NCBI GenBank assembly: GCA_030427295.1
Contig: JAUHWS010000004.1
Span: forward strand, 1-51,714
Reading direction: 5' to 3'
DNA length: 51,714 nucleotides
Origin: a bacterium
Lineage (GTDB): Bacteria; Patescibacteriota; Gracilibacteria; UM-FILTER-43-11
Part shown: positions 19,989 to 30,842 of the stretch, one piece after another
Layout: the number at the start of each line of letters is the position of its first letter
Numbering within the stretch: the stretch's first letter is position 1
Notes under the pieces: model-generated
The model's database searches: none
What the model saw: only the letters and a program-made list of their open reading frames with translations
Told to the model about the DNA's origin: nothing
Program-made: the position numbers and the translations under genes

Positions 19989-20957
19989 TCAAAAGGCTTG
20001 TTGCTTTCTTAGGTAAAGCTCAATGGCCAGGTAACTGCTCACCAGTCCTGCAGCCATAACTAACAAAAATTGCCATCCTAGCGTGAGCCAAAAATTATCT
20101 TGAAAGTGAATCAGAATGGCATTGAGTCCAGCCACCAAGGTTTCGTTCGTCACGATGGTGACTAAATTTTGAGCCAAATAAGCGAGGACCAATCGAGAAA
20201 ACAAAAGACTGATCAACAATGCCAAAATGGCAAAAAAGAGACCTTCTAAAACATAGCCCCCCCGAATAAATCCATATTTTGCCCCCACCAACTTCATGAT
20301 TTGAATTTCCTTTTCATGGGAGTGAATATTGATGTTGATGCTGTTAAAAATAATCATGACCCCTACGATGGCAAAAATGATGATGAGCCAAAAACTCACC
20401 CGTTTGATGCTTTGGGTGATGGCTAGAATCTTTTCATTGCGCTCCTTTTGATCAAAATTCTGTATAAGCTCATCCTGATTGACGATGCTGCTGAATTGGG
20501 CCGATTCCAAAAATTGAATCACCTCATTATTGCTTTCAACAGTATCGGTCACCAGCCTCACCACATCAGGCAAGGGGTTTTCCAAATCGTTATAATCCAA
20601 AAATGCCGTTACATTGGGATACTTAGAGCTAAAATCCTTGAGCGCCTCGTCTTTTCCCACAAAAATCACTTCCTTAATTTGAGGATTCTCACTCAAGGTC
20701 TGAATGAAGGACTGAACGGTGTAATTTTCAACTCCCTCATTAATCTCAATGCTAATGTCAAACTTCTTGCCCACGGCTTCAATCACCGAGTCGCTGGCCA
20801 AACTCAAGGCCAGAACTAGGTTAAAAACAAAAAGCATCAAGGCAATAATGAAAACAGTAGCAACGGTCAAAAGCTTGTTTCGCATCAAATTGTGCCACGC
20901 ATTTTTCATAACGCGTCGGGCAAAGTTCCACTGCAATGATGAGGGGCGATCAGCCAT
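19989..20957 (-). CDS. ftsX: Cell division protein FtsX-like permease
   Basis: RRVMKNAWHNLMRNKLLTVATVFIIALMLFVFNLVLAL; IFAIVGVMIIFNSININIHSHEKEIQIMKLVGAKYGFIRGGYVLEGL. Internal ATG (MADRPSS) preferred over the track start at 21032. Confidence 0.9.
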   Translation of the reverse strand: MADRPSSLQWNFARRVMKNAWHNLMRNKLLTVATVFIIALMLFVFNLVLALSLASDSVIEAVGKKFDISIEINEGVENYTVQSFIQTLSENPQIKEVIFVGKDEALKDFSSKYPNVTAFLDYNDLENPLPDVVRLVTDTVESNNEVIQFLESAQFSSIVNQDELIQNFDQKERNEKILAITQSIKRVSFWLIIIFAIVGVMIIFNSININIHSHEKEIQIMKLVGAKYGFIRGGYVLEGLFFAILALLISLLFSRLVLAYLAQNLVTIVTNETLVAGLNAILIHFQDNFWLTLGWQFLLVMAAGLVSSYLAIELYLRKQQAF

Positions 20958-21037
20958 TTTTTGTTTTTTTAAACTGGCTAAACTATAACAGGATTGAACT
21001 TTATCAGCAAGCGATTCCCAATGAGAATTCATGATCC

Positions 21038-21472
21038 TTAATCCGAAATCCCTAATCCCTTTTTAACCAAACTGGACTTGAATTTTTCTGGAAAATGCGC
21101 CTCAGCACGTCGTACTTCGATGCCTGGAAAAGCCTCTTTTATAGCTTCTAAATTGGCCTTCTGATCATAACCAAGCCCGATGATATCAGGCTGAAATCTA
21201 CGGATAACGTCAAAGAAATCATATTCATGACCCAAAATAACCTCATCGGCAATCTGACTGGCTTTGACAGCTTCTAAACGCTCTTCTTCACTAAAATGAG
21301 GAGGGTGCCCCTTAATTTTAGTCACATTTTTATCTCGCGCAATGACCATGATCAATCGATCGCCCCAGTTTTTCAGACGCTTCAAATAAAAAGCATGACC
21401 AGGGTGAAAGGCATCAAAGGTGCCAAAGCCCATAACAGTCATTGCATCCGATGAAATTGATTGCTTGGTCAT
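21038..21472 (-). CDS. Cytidylyltransferase-family nucleotidyltransferase (RibL/TagD-like)
   Basis: MGFGTFDAFHPGHAFYLKRLKNWGD (HxGH-type motif) and GLGYDQ. Confidence 0.88.
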   Translation of the reverse strand: MTKQSISSDAMTVMGFGTFDAFHPGHAFYLKRLKNWGDRLIMVIARDKNVTKIKGHPPHFSEEERLEAVKASQIADEVILGHEYDFFDVIRRFQPDIIGLGYDQKANLEAIKEAFPGIEVRRAEAHFPEKFKSSLVKKGLGISD

Positions 21473-21484
21473 TTAGAAATAAGA

Positions 21485-22105
21485 CTAACTAGTCTTTTTC
21501 ATTCCCATAAAACGGTCTCGAAAGGCATTGGCTGCCTCAAAACAATCCTTAACTCGCTTGTTATCTGGGTCTAACTTCAAAGCCCGTTTGAGGAGTTGAA
21601 TGGCTTTGTCAAAGTTCTTCATTTGCATGTAGCAGATGCCCAAGTCACAAAGGGTCAGCGGATTTTCAGGATCCAAATTCAAAGAGCGCTCTAAAATAAC
21701 AATCCCTTGGGTTCGTTTTTTGTTATTAAAAAGGGCCCATCCCAAGCAGCGAAGAATCTCAGGATTGTTCGCATGAATAGTGTTTGAACTCTTCAGGTAG
21801 GAAACCGCCGTATTCCAATCTTGCTTCTGGGAATGAATGAAGCCTAAAATATACTTAGCAGTATAGCTTTCTTTATCCAGTTTAAGGGCACGGTGGCAAG
21901 CTTTCTCTGCCTTCTTATACTCGTCCAGACTCACATAGTTATCCGCAATTTCCTCCAGAGCTTCTACACAATCCGGGTTTTCAAAAAGAAGTTTTTCGGC
22001 TTCAGTAATAGATTCCTCATGTTCACCATTCAGCTTCAGTTCTTCAATTTGATTGAGGGCTTGTGCCACATGGTCAGGATAGTGATTGTCTTGTTTTTGA
22101 GTCAT
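21485..22105 (-). CDS. Tetratricopeptide repeat protein
   Basis: Repeated TPR units, e.g. NPLTLCDLGICYMQMKNFDKAIQLLKRALKLDPDN. Confidence 0.9.
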   Translation of the reverse strand: MTQKQDNHYPDHVAQALNQIEELKLNGEHEESITEAEKLLFENPDCVEALEEIADNYVSLDEYKKAEKACHRALKLDKESYTAKYILGFIHSQKQDWNTAVSYLKSSNTIHANNPEILRCLGWALFNNKKRTQGIVILERSLNLDPENPLTLCDLGICYMQMKNFDKAIQLLKRALKLDPDNKRVKDCFEAANAFRDRFMGMKKTS

Positions 22106-22219
22106 ACGAGCTTTTTTATTCGTTAACCTATTTTAACTTATTTTTCCGCCCATTGCAATTTATTTTGCTTTTGGAAGAATAGATTTTATGGTCCGTTAAT
22201 ATCCCAAAAATAACCCCCC

Positions 22220-23029
22220 TTATAGATCGTCATGAAACGCCCGATTCGCCTCAATCAAGCCTTTCGCTTGCCCTGTATCAAAACGTTCTCCTTCAATGTG
22301 ATAGGCCCACACCCCCTCTTTTTCAGCTAACTTGATAAAACCATCAATCAAACGCAATTCGCCATCCTTACTGGCTGCGCCTTCCCGAATCGCCTCAAAA
22401 ATCGTTGGGGGACAGACGTATTTGCCAATCACTCCCAAATCACTTGGGGCCTCTTCTTGGGCAGGTTTTTCAACCAGGCCGTGCACTTCGTACAAACGAC
22501 CTTGGTTCTCCCCAGGATGAATCACGCCATAAGCTGAAATGGATTCTTTCGGAACTCGTTCAACGGCAATCACCGATTCACCTTTAAATTGATCAATCAA
22601 CTGCTTGGAAGCAGGAATGTCATGCTTGACGATATCATCCCCAAACAAAACCAAAAAAGGCTCATCACCCACCAGGGATTCTGCTTGAAGGATCGCGTGG
22701 CCATCTCCCAAAGGTTCATCTTGATAAATATAATGAAAATGAGCCATCTCATGAATCGGACGAATTTTCTCTGCAATATGCTCTTTATTACGTGCTTTTA
22801 AAACCGACTCCAATTCCGGATAATGCGAAAAATGGTGTCGGATCAACTCTTTATTCTTAGAGATCACAAAAATAATCTCCTCAATCCCGCTCAAAACAGC
22901 CTCTTCAACCAGGTATTGAATCACGGGTTTGTCCACGATGGGAAGGAGCTCCTTAGGAACCACTTTGGTCGCTGGCATGAAACGAGTTCCCATACCAGCC
23001 ACAGGCAAGACGGCTTTTTTGATTTTCAT
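22220..23029 (-). CDS. galU: UTP--glucose-1-phosphate uridylyltransferase
   Basis: KKAVLPVAGMGTRFMPATKVVPKELLPIVDKPVIQYLVEEAV; GLVEKPAQEEAPSDLGVIGKYV. Confidence 0.96.
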   Translation of the reverse strand: MKIKKAVLPVAGMGTRFMPATKVVPKELLPIVDKPVIQYLVEEAVLSGIEEIIFVISKNKELIRHHFSHYPELESVLKARNKEHIAEKIRPIHEMAHFHYIYQDEPLGDGHAILQAESLVGDEPFLVLFGDDIVKHDIPASKQLIDQFKGESVIAVERVPKESISAYGVIHPGENQGRLYEVHGLVEKPAQEEAPSDLGVIGKYVCPPTIFEAIREGAASKDGELRLIDGFIKLAEKEGVWAYHIEGERFDTGQAKGLIEANRAFHDDL

Positions 23030-23056
23030 AGATTCTAGATTGCTTTACAAAATCTC

Positions 23057-23491
23057 TTACTTGGATTTAATCTTCACAATTCGCATCTGGACTAAAGGTT
23101 TCTTAGGAATGCGAATATACAAAATATGATTCTTTTGAGTGGCCTCAATCTGACTCGTGTCAGCATGAAGCGGGAGGATGATACTTCTCGAAAAATCTCC
23201 CCAATAGCATTCTTGAACATAGGCATCGACCCCTCGCAGTTCAGAGAGTTCTTGGTCCAGCATACGTTCTCCTTTAATGGTTAAAACATCACCATTGATG
23301 ATGATCTCAACCGCATCAATATCCACCCCAGCCAAAGGGGCAATCACCCGGATTTCTTTTTTATTCTCCAAAACATCCAGGGGAAGTTGACCCACATTAT
23401 CAGGAGTATTGATATTGGGCTCCAAAACAGGATCAGAGCCGATCGTGATTGTTTGAGTGGCCTGGTTTTTTTTGTTAAAGGCTGTTTTCAT
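23057..23491 (-). CDS. Hsp20/alpha-crystallin family small heat shock protein
   Basis: EIRVIAPLAGVDIDAVEIIINGDVLTIKGER...YWGDFSRSIILPLHADTSQIEATQKNHILYIRIPK. Confidence 0.9.
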   Translation of the reverse strand: MKTAFNKKNQATQTITIGSDPVLEPNINTPDNVGQLPLDVLENKKEIRVIAPLAGVDIDAVEIIINGDVLTIKGERMLDQELSELRGVDAYVQECYWGDFSRSIILPLHADTSQIEATQKNHILYIRIPKKPLVQMRIVKIKSK

Positions 23492-23512
23492 AGTCTAAGT
23501 CTAGAACGAAGC

Positions 23513-25405
23513 TTATTTGGAGGCAACCTTTTTCTTAGAATCAGTTTTCTTTGAGGATGCAGGGTCAAAAAAGGCATCAAATTCTTCTTTTGAAAGCACT
23601 TCTTTCTTTAGAAGCTCCTTTGAAATTTTAGTCAAAAGGTCTTTATTGTCTTTCAAAATTTTAACCGTACGGGTTTGAGCCTCATGAACTAGCTTAGAAA
23701 CCATTTGATCGATTTCATAAGCCACTTGCGGCGAGTAATTGGCCTTAGAGCCAATATCCGTTCCCATAAAGCTCGAGCTGGGTTGTTCACCAAAAATCAC
23801 TGGACCCAATTCACTCATTCCAAAATCCTTCACCATACGGCGAGCAATGTCCGTCGCCCGCTTCAAATCACTGCTTGCCCCTGTGGTCACTTCACCAAAA
23901 ATCAACTGCTCCGCAGCGTGCCCACCAATCAATGAACACATACGGTCCTTGAATTTAGAAACCGAGGTTAAATGCTTTTCTTCTTCAGGTAAAAACCAAG
24001 TGACTCCCAAGGCCATGCCGCGTGGAATGATCGAAATTTTTTCAACGGGATCACAACCCGGCAGCAGCTTTCCAACCAGTGCATGCCCCACCTCATGATA
24101 AGCCGTGATTTCTTTTTCTTCCTCACTCAGTCGACGAGATTTTTTCTCGGGCCCTAGACCAACCTTTTCAATAGAATTGTCGATGTCACTCGGCTCAATC
24201 TCTTTCCGGTCATTTTTGGCCGCTAAAATAGCGGCTTCATTCAATAAATTTTCAAGATCCGCCCCCGAGAAACCAGGAGTTTTTCGAGCAATTTTCTCTA
24301 AATCTACGGTTTTACTCAAGGTTTTATTGCGGATATGAACCTTCAAAATCTCCAAGCGTTCCTTAATGTTGGGCATATCGATGATGACCCGACGATCAAA
24401 ACGACCGGGACGCATCAAAGCTGCGTCCAACACGTCAGGGCGGTTGGTGGCAGCGATGACAATGACATTGGTATCATTTTCAAAACCATCCATTTCCGTC
24501 AAAATCTGATTCAAGGTTTGCTCCCGTTCGTCATGACCACCCCCCATACCAAAGCCACGCTGTCGTCCCACCGCGTCAATTTCGTCGATAAAAATGATAC
24601 ACGGAGCATTGTTTTTAGCCTTTTGAAAAAGATCTCGAACTCGGCTCGCCCCCACCCCCACAAACATCTCCACAAATTCTGATCCCGAAATGCTGAAGAA
24701 GGGGACATCGGCTTCTCCAGCGACCGCACGAGCGAGTAAAGTTTTACCGGTCCCTGGATTCCCCACTAAAAGGACGCCTCGAGGAATTTTAGCCCCCATT
24801 TTGGTGTACTTTTTAGGATGCTTCAAAAAATCGACCACTTCCACAAGATCTTCTTTAGATTCGTCCATTCCCGCCACATCAGCAAAGGTAGTCTTCTTCT
24901 TTCCATCCTTGCTGTAGACTCTGGCTTGAGATTTACCAAACGAGAAGGCATTGCTGGCCCCCTTACCGAGTTGCTTGACCATAAAAATGATCAAGGCAAG
25001 GAAGAGAATGACCGGAAGCCAATTCGAGAGGAGGCCCATCCAAAAAGCAGCCTGTTCATTGCTTCTAATACTGACTTCGGTGGGCACATCGGGGTTATCC
25101 AAGCCAAGTTCGTCGATGCCGTCATTGATGTCTCGATAAGCAAAAAAAGTTTCCCCCTTCTCGGTTTCGGCAACCACTCGACTGTTGTCTAGGGTGATGG
25201 TTTTATAACTTTCATCCTGATACTCTTCAAGTAGCGTGCTGATTGGAATTTCAGTTTCTTCAGTATTGTCAAAGCCGTTTGGATACAGGAATTGGTAAAG
25301 CAAGCCCAAGGCCAAAAAGAAAATGATGACATAAATCAAATTACTCCCATTGCGTTTGGGCGGTTTAAATTTAGGTGAACCAACTGGTTTAGGCAGTTGC
25401 GCCAT
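23513..25405 (-). CDS. ftsH: ATP-dependent zinc metalloprotease FtsH
   Basis: [63 protein letters not shown] zinc motif. Confidence 0.98.
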   Translation of the reverse strand: MAQLPKPVGSPKFKPPKRNGSNLIYVIIFFLALGLLYQFLYPNGFDNTEETEIPISTLLEEYQDESYKTITLDNSRVVAETEKGETFFAYRDINDGIDELGLDNPDVPTEVSIRSNEQAAFWMGLLSNWLPVILFLALIIFMVKQLGKGASNAFSFGKSQARVYSKDGKKKTTFADVAGMDESKEDLVEVVDFLKHPKKYTKMGAKIPRGVLLVGNPGTGKTLLARAVAGEADVPFFSISGSEFVEMFVGVGASRVRDLFQKAKNNAPCIIFIDEIDAVGRQRGFGMGGGHDEREQTLNQILTEMDGFENDTNVIVIAATNRPDVLDAALMRPGRFDRRVIIDMPNIKERLEILKVHIRNKTLSKTVDLEKIARKTPGFSGADLENLLNEAAILAAKNDRKEIEPSDIDNSIEKVGLGPEKKSRRLSEEEKEITAYHEVGHALVGKLLPGCDPVEKISIIPRGMALGVTWFLPEEEKHLTSVSKFKDRMCSLIGGHAAEQLIFGEVTTGASSDLKRATDIARRMVKDFGMSELGPVIFGEQPSSSFMGTDIGSKANYSPQVAYEIDQMVSKLVHEAQTRTVKILKDNKDLLTKISKELLKKEVLSKEEFDAFFDPASSKKTDSKKKVASK

Positions 25406-25406
25406 G

Positions 25407-26672
25407 TTATTTTGGGTTAATTTTTTTGAAGTTCAAAAAGGATTGTAGCACGTCCGGCACACGAACGCTGCCATCGACCTCTTGATAATTTTCTAAAATA
25501 GCAATCAGGGTTCTGGTAGACGCCATGGCTGTTCCATTTAACGTGTGCAGAAAGTGGTTACCCTTATCATCTTTAAATTTAATCCCTCCTCGGCGGGCTT
25601 GAAAATCGGTGCAGTTCGAACAACTGGTCAATTCTCGATACTTTTCTTGAGTCGGAATCCACACTTCACAATCGTATTTTTTAGCGGCAGGCGCCCCAAG
25701 ATCTCCTCCACAAATATTCATGACTTGGTAGGGGAGGCCTAGGTCTTGCAAAATTTCTTCCTCGATGCTCAGTAAAAATTCATGTTCTTCCCACGATTTT
25801 TCAGGATGACAAAACGAGAACATTTCCATCTTATCAAATTGGTGTACCCGCAAAATACCTCGGGTATCTTTGCCATAACTTCCCGCTTCTCTCCTAAAAC
25901 AAGATGAAAAGCCAATGTATCGCTTTGGCAGGTCCTCCGCAGAAGGAGTGTTGAACATGTGAAGACCCGCTAAAGGCACCTCGGAAGTTCCAACCAAATA
26001 CAAGTCATCCTCGCCGGGATTCACTTTGTAGATTTCATTTTTATCGGCAGGAAAGAAACCCGTGGCATACATCATTTCTTCCTTCACCAACATGGGAACA
26101 GTAACAGGAGTAAAGCCTTTTTCAACATATTTTTGAAGGAGCCAATTCACCAAGGCGAATTCGAGCTGAACGAGTTCATTTTTGAGATAATAAAACCGAG
26201 CCCCGCTGGTCTTGGCAGCGGTTTCCATGTCGATCACATCCAAAAGCTTTCCCAGTTCTAAATGATCTTTGGGCTCAAAATCAAATTGAGGGCGTTCACC
26301 CACCGTCCGAATCACTTGATTCTCTTCGTCAGTTTCGCCTTCGGGCACGGATTCATGGGGAGGGTTGGGGAGGGTTGAAAGGATTTCCTTGAGTTCCACA
26401 AAAATCGTGTTCAAGCTGTATTCCATCTCATCCAACTCTTCGCCAAGCGTCTTCATTTCAGCAATTTTTGCAGTCCTCTCGGCGGCTTCCATTTGAGGGA
26501 TGGCTTTGGACACCTCATTTTTTTTGGCGCGCAAGGCTTCCACGCGAGTGATGAGGTCCCGGTGTTTTTCATCCAAGGCTAAAAGCTGATCAAGGTTGGC
26601 TTTAACCTGTTTTTTGTCGAATCCAGCTTGGTACTCTGCCTGGTTGTCACGTAATTTTTTGAGGTCAATCAT
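25407..26672 (-). CDS. serS: Seryl-tRNA synthetase
   Basis: MIDLKKLRDNQAEYQAGFDKK; GFSSCFRREAGSYGKDTRGILRVHQFDKMEMF; NGTAMASTRTLIAILENYQ. Confidence 0.98.
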   Translation of the reverse strand: MIDLKKLRDNQAEYQAGFDKKQVKANLDQLLALDEKHRDLITRVEALRAKKNEVSKAIPQMEAAERTAKIAEMKTLGEELDEMEYSLNTIFVELKEILSTLPNPPHESVPEGETDEENQVIRTVGERPQFDFEPKDHLELGKLLDVIDMETAAKTSGARFYYLKNELVQLEFALVNWLLQKYVEKGFTPVTVPMLVKEEMMYATGFFPADKNEIYKVNPGEDDLYLVGTSEVPLAGLHMFNTPSAEDLPKRYIGFSSCFRREAGSYGKDTRGILRVHQFDKMEMFSFCHPEKSWEEHEFLLSIEEEILQDLGLPYQVMNICGGDLGAPAAKKYDCEVWIPTQEKYRELTSCSNCTDFQARRGGIKFKDDKGNHFLHTLNGTAMASTRTLIAILENYQEVDGSVRVPDVLQSFLNFKKINPK

Positions 26673-26761
26673 CCAAAATTGGACGTTTAATTTTTTAAAT
26701 TAAGGGTACGGATGTACAAAAGGTAGAGTACCGTTTTTTGAGTTCAATCGCAAGGATTTAG

Positions 26762-27118
26762 TCAGCGTGTGATTCGAAGGAGTTTCACCTTGTCTCGGCC
26801 ACCGCTCACAATCACCACCTCACTGGCCGAGAGGCTTTTTTTAAGGAATTTGCATAGCTCTCGATTGGCCGCACCCCTTACGGGAATGGCATGAACCCGA
26901 ATTTTATAGGTAGGATTCCCCTCACTATCCTCCATCATATCAACGATTTCAGTCTGGGGCATTTTAGATAAAATCTTCACCTTTATATAGAGGGGGGATT
27001 TTTGTGCCAATTGACCCTTGATGTGATCGAGATAATCCATGTCATATTTTGTTACCTTTTTAAGGATAGAATCCGTAAACCTATTTTGGAACCCAGAGTG
27101 GGCCTTTAGACTTGACAA
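26762..27118 (-). CDS. DUF167 (YggU) family protein
   Basis: YKIRVHAIPVRGAANRELCKFLKKSLSASEVVIVSGGRDKVKLLRI; true start may be an internal ATG. Confidence 0.85.
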   Translation of the reverse strand: MSSLKAHSGFQNRFTDSILKKVTKYDMDYLDHIKGQLAQKSPLYIKVKILSKMPQTEIVDMMEDSEGNPTYKIRVHAIPVRGAANRELCKFLKKSLSASEVVIVSGGRDKVKLLRITR

Positions 27119-27186
27119 ATTTAAAAAAATTGTTAAAATAAACTCACAAAAGATTAAATTATTCTAAAAAAGTAACCCTACAAAGC

Positions 27187-27847
27187 ATGAATCGTTCCAA
27201 ACTTCCTTCTTTGACACTCGTCGCTGCTCTTTCAGCTTGTAGTGGACCAATAAGCGTAGGGACCCAGGCTCCAAAACCGGCTCAACCAGGTCCCACCTCC
27301 ACCAGCCGCACCTGTTGATCCTGTAGGAGCTGCCATGGACTCAGCGCCCGTCCCAGCAGGAGCAAGTGTTCAAAGAGTAAGTTGCAGCAAATTTCGACAA
27401 ATGTATGGAGATACGATAGACCTTTCTAAAATCGACTGTGTAGACGTGGTGCAGGTCAGCGATGAAGTGCATGTCGATTCAAAGGATAACAATATGAGTG
27501 CAATCAGTGCTGCTGAGGAGTTGTCTCAGGCTAATAAAGAAGCGCAACTAGGTATACCTGCTGAATCAGCTCAAGACACTGAAATGCCTAGCCCAAATCC
27601 TCAGCAAATAGATCAATCTAATCCTGAAAATCTAGAGGCTAATGTGGAAGATAATTCTACGTTGAGGCAGCGAACAGAGTATGAAATGTCACTTTGCGTA
27701 GCAGCATGTCGTGAGAGTTTTCTTCGATGTTACATGGATTCGGGTTCGCTGAGAAAAGAAAAAGATCAAAAAAAAGCCTATGACAAGTGTCAGGAAACTA
27801 AGGGGGAATGCATGACCAGCTGTGATGAGCCAATAGTAGAAAGCTAG
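27187..27847 (+). pseudogene. Lipoprotein gene split by an apparent +1 frameshift in a Pro-rich linker
   Basis: ATG at 27187 encodes MNRSKLPSLTLVAALSACSGPISVGTQAPKPAQPG then stops at a TGA (about 27316); removing one C of CCC (27292-27294) continues as PPPPAAPVDPVGAAMDSAPVPAG into ORF 27335..27847. Confidence 0.7.
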
Positions 27848-27912
27848 TGGCCCCTCCAAACCCTCACGTAACGTCATAGTTTAATATCACCCCCCTCAAA
27901 ATGGGCCCCGGG

Positions 27913-28572
27913 CTACTGCAAGTGTTCACGGCGCCATTTTTCGATCTCGGCATGATGCCCTCCCAGCAGCACATCCGGCACTTTCATACCCCGAAAATTG
28001 GCAGGCTTCGTGTAGTGAGGGTACTCTTTTTTGCGTCCCAAGCGCTTCGAAAAGCTCTCTTCTTGATGTGACTCTGCATTGCCCAAAACCTCGGGCACCA
28101 GGCGACTCATCACATCCACAAAAACCATCGCCGGAATTTCCCCTCCCGATAGAACATAGTCTCCAATGGACAATTCAAAATCCACCAGCGAATCGATCAC
28201 GCGCTGGTCGATTCCTTCATAGTGGCCACAGATCAAAATAAACTGATCAAATTTTTTATTCAACTTTTCCGCCCGCACTTGGGTTAGTCGCATACCACGG
28301 GGGGATAGATAAATCACAGGAGCTTCGAGAGTTTTTTTCTTGATCGCCTCAATGCAGTCAAACAAAGGTTGTGGCGTAAACACCATCCCGGCCCCACCCC
28401 CGTAAGGCGTATCATCCACTTTTTTGTGCTTATTTGTCGAGTAGTCCCGAATATTGTGCAAGGTGATTTCAATCAAACCATTTCCTTGAGCTTTCTTGAG
28501 AATACTTTCATTTAAAAACCCCTGAAACATCTCAGGAAAAATCGTCAAAATATGAAATTGGGCGTGGGGCAT
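27913..28572 (-). CDS. trmD: tRNA (guanine-N1)-methyltransferase TrmD
   Basis: FHILTIFPEMFQGFLNESILKKA; DDTPYGGGAGMVFTPQPL; IGDYVLSGGEIPAMVFVDVMSRLVPEVLGN. Confidence 0.97.
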   Translation of the reverse strand: MPHAQFHILTIFPEMFQGFLNESILKKAQGNGLIEITLHNIRDYSTNKHKKVDDTPYGGGAGMVFTPQPLFDCIEAIKKKTLEAPVIYLSPRGMRLTQVRAEKLNKKFDQFILICGHYEGIDQRVIDSLVDFELSIGDYVLSGGEIPAMVFVDVMSRLVPEVLGNAESHQEESFSKRLGRKKEYPHYTKPANFRGMKVPDVLLGGHHAEIEKWRREHLQ

Positions 28573-28740
28573 AATAAAAATGGAGTCAGTAAATTTACTT
28601 TCAGTTTAAGGAAGATTAAATAAAAATCAATCCACATTTCCGGTTGGTGGCAAGACGATTTTTTTGTCAATCACTTCAATTATCCATAAACTCTTAATAA
28701 ATAAGTAACAAAAAATTTATCATCTAACTTCTTAATCAAG

Positions 28741-30624
28741 ATGACTCACCTCCTAAAAAACAGATTAGTGGAAGTCGTAAAAGGATGGAAAGCATTGCTT
28801 TCAACCTTCATTCTAGGCTTCGCATTGATCGCTTACATGCCTCAAGCGCATGCCGCTGTGCCCACCTTCACCATGACTGTCCAATCGTTGGCAGGTACGA
28901 ATAGTAAAATTCTAGTCACCTTCTCCGAAGGAGTATCAGGTACTTCAGGGGGAAGTACCGCCCTCAATTCAGCTGATTTTGTGATTGGTGGAACCGATGG
29001 CTTATCCATTGTCACTGTCTCGCACACAGCAGGAAATGATTATGCCGTCTTAAGCCTAGATGGAAATGTGAATGTAGGCGGTGCCGGAGAATTGACGATT
29101 GCCTGTGCGGCTGCTGCCATTTATGATGAAAACACAGCCGATGCCTGTGTCCAAGGAGATACCGATGTGCTCGGTGCAGCCATTGACAATACAATCACCG
29201 TAACAGATGCCAATATTTCTATTGCGGGGGGAACAGGAACGGGGGGTGCTTACATTGTAGGAGACACAGTGACAGTTACGTGGGACAATTCTGCAGGAGG
29301 AGATAATAACACCGATCCACTCGCCGCACTGTCACCAGTGACAGCCACATTGAATGGATTTGGGGGTGGAGCTGCAGCGGGCATGACCGATACAACCGCT
29401 TGCGGAGGAACTGCGAATGACGACATTTATGAAGCCTGCTACACGATTGCGGCAGGTAACATTGATAATGTCAATGTCAATGTCAGTGTCTCGGCAGTTG
29501 ACGCACTAGACAACTCAAGCGGTCTTGTGGCTGACACGACTAATGCTACGGTTGATAACGAGCCACCAGTCATTGTTATACCAGGTAATTTAACAATCAC
29601 TACTGATAATGATGTACCTGGTCAGGCAGATGTTGGCGATGAAGTGACTTATAATGAAGGTACAGCTGTTGCAGATGGAAACACCTGGTCTGTTGATTTG
29701 ACTAGTTTGACTGGGGATGCTGCGGCAACCAATGCGGGGAGTCCCTACACAGTCATCATTGGGATTTTAGATGGAAGCATCCAATTCACTGAAAATGTAG
29801 TCGACAATGCCGGAAATCGAACGCCGGGTAGTACAGTTGCTTTAAATGTAGACAACTTCTATTCACCGCCTAGTCAAGGAGGGAATGTAACACCACCTGA
29901 AGATAATAATGATGCTTGTGATCCTGAGGTAGACACCTGTCCTGATGAAACCCCTGCCGAAGAAGAGCCCGCAACGGAAGAAGCTCAGCCAACCGCGACA
30001 GAGGACGATACAACAATGAACGATGAGGAGGCTGAAGAAATGATCAATGATGTAGTCGACATGGTGGATCAATCTGAATGTGGTCGCAGCATGACCTCTA
30101 ATCCATTTGGAGACATTGCCAGTCACTGGGCTAAAGATTATATTCAAGCTCTTTATGCCAGTTGCGTGATTGATGGAAAAACCTCCACAAGCTTTGATCC
30201 AGATGCCTACATCACACGTTGTGAACTCACTAAGGTTGCTGTCAATGCCTTTGGATATGACGTTGAACCGGTTACAGAAAAACCTTTTGATGATGTAGAA
30301 ATCGATAGTTGGTGTGCTCCATATGCCGCTGCCGCTAAAAAGGCAGGTATTGTCGAGGGCATTTGGGAAAATCTCTTCGCTCCGGACATGCTCGTTGACC
30401 GTGCTCAAGCTGTGACCATCTTTGTTCGAGCTGGAAACTTTGGAGAATCTGAGGCTGGTTCACCTTTCTCTGACGTTGGAGAGGATTGGTACAAGGGGTA
30501 TGTCGTCCGTGCTTCTGAGCTTGATATTGTGGATGGGTATGGAAACGGCAAATTTGGACCTTCTGACCACATGACTCGTGGACAAGCGGCCAAAGTGACC
30601 GTTGAAACGCTTAAAAATCTATAA
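28741..30624 (+). CDS. Secreted S-layer homology (SLH) domain protein
   Basis: Signal peptide; C-terminal SLH repeats FGDIASHWAKDYIQALYASCVIDGKTSTSFDPDAYITRCELTKVAVNAFGY, FDDVEIDSWCAPYAAAAKKAGIVEG, FSDVGEDWYKGYVVRASELDIVDGYGNGKFGPSDHMTRGQAAKV. Confidence 0.92.
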   Translation: MTHLLKNRLVEVVKGWKALLSTFILGFALIAYMPQAHAAVPTFTMTVQSLAGTNSKILVTFSEGVSGTSGGSTALNSADFVIGGTDGLSIVTVSHTAGNDYAVLSLDGNVNVGGAGELTIACAAAAIYDENTADACVQGDTDVLGAAIDNTITVTDANISIAGGTGTGGAYIVGDTVTVTWDNSAGGDNNTDPLAALSPVTATLNGFGGGAAAGMTDTTACGGTANDDIYEACYTIAAGNIDNVNVNVSVSAVDALDNSSGLVADTTNATVDNEPPVIVIPGNLTITTDNDVPGQADVGDEVTYNEGTAVADGNTWSVDLTSLTGDAAATNAGSPYTVIIGILDGSIQFTENVVDNAGNRTPGSTVALNVDNFYSPPSQGGNVTPPEDNNDACDPEVDTCPDETPAEEEPATEEAQPTATEDDTTMNDEEAEEMINDVVDMVDQSECGRSMTSNPFGDIASHWAKDYIQALYASCVIDGKTSTSFDPDAYITRCELTKVAVNAFGYDVEPVTEKPFDDVEIDSWCAPYAAAAKKAGIVEGIWENLFAPDMLVDRAQAVTIFVRAGNFGESEAGSPFSDVGEDWYKGYVVRASELDIVDGYGNGKFGPSDHMTRGQAAKVTVETLKNL

Positions 30625-30635
30625 AACGCCATTCC

Positions 30636-30669
30636 AAAAAACACTCTGTCGCAAGATGGGGTGTTTTTT
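30636..30669. terminator. Rho-independent terminator 3' of the SLH gene
   Basis: AAAAAACACTCTGTCGCAAGATGGGGTGTTTTTT hairpin with T run. Confidence 0.8.
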
Positions 30670-30842
30670 GTTTATATAGAAGTCATTGATTTACTTGAGA
30701 AGCTTACAGAGCAGCCACTTCGCTAACTTATAAGCTCCAGTTGTCGTTAGTGAATGAAGAAAAGGCCACACACCACTGACCCCTCATCACTTAACAAGGA
30801 GGGCGAAGTCTGAGAAAAAAATATAAGGTTTCTATCAAAATA

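Noticed and set aside
29863-30408. 181-aa minus ORF
   Set aside because: Antisense of the SLH-domain protein.
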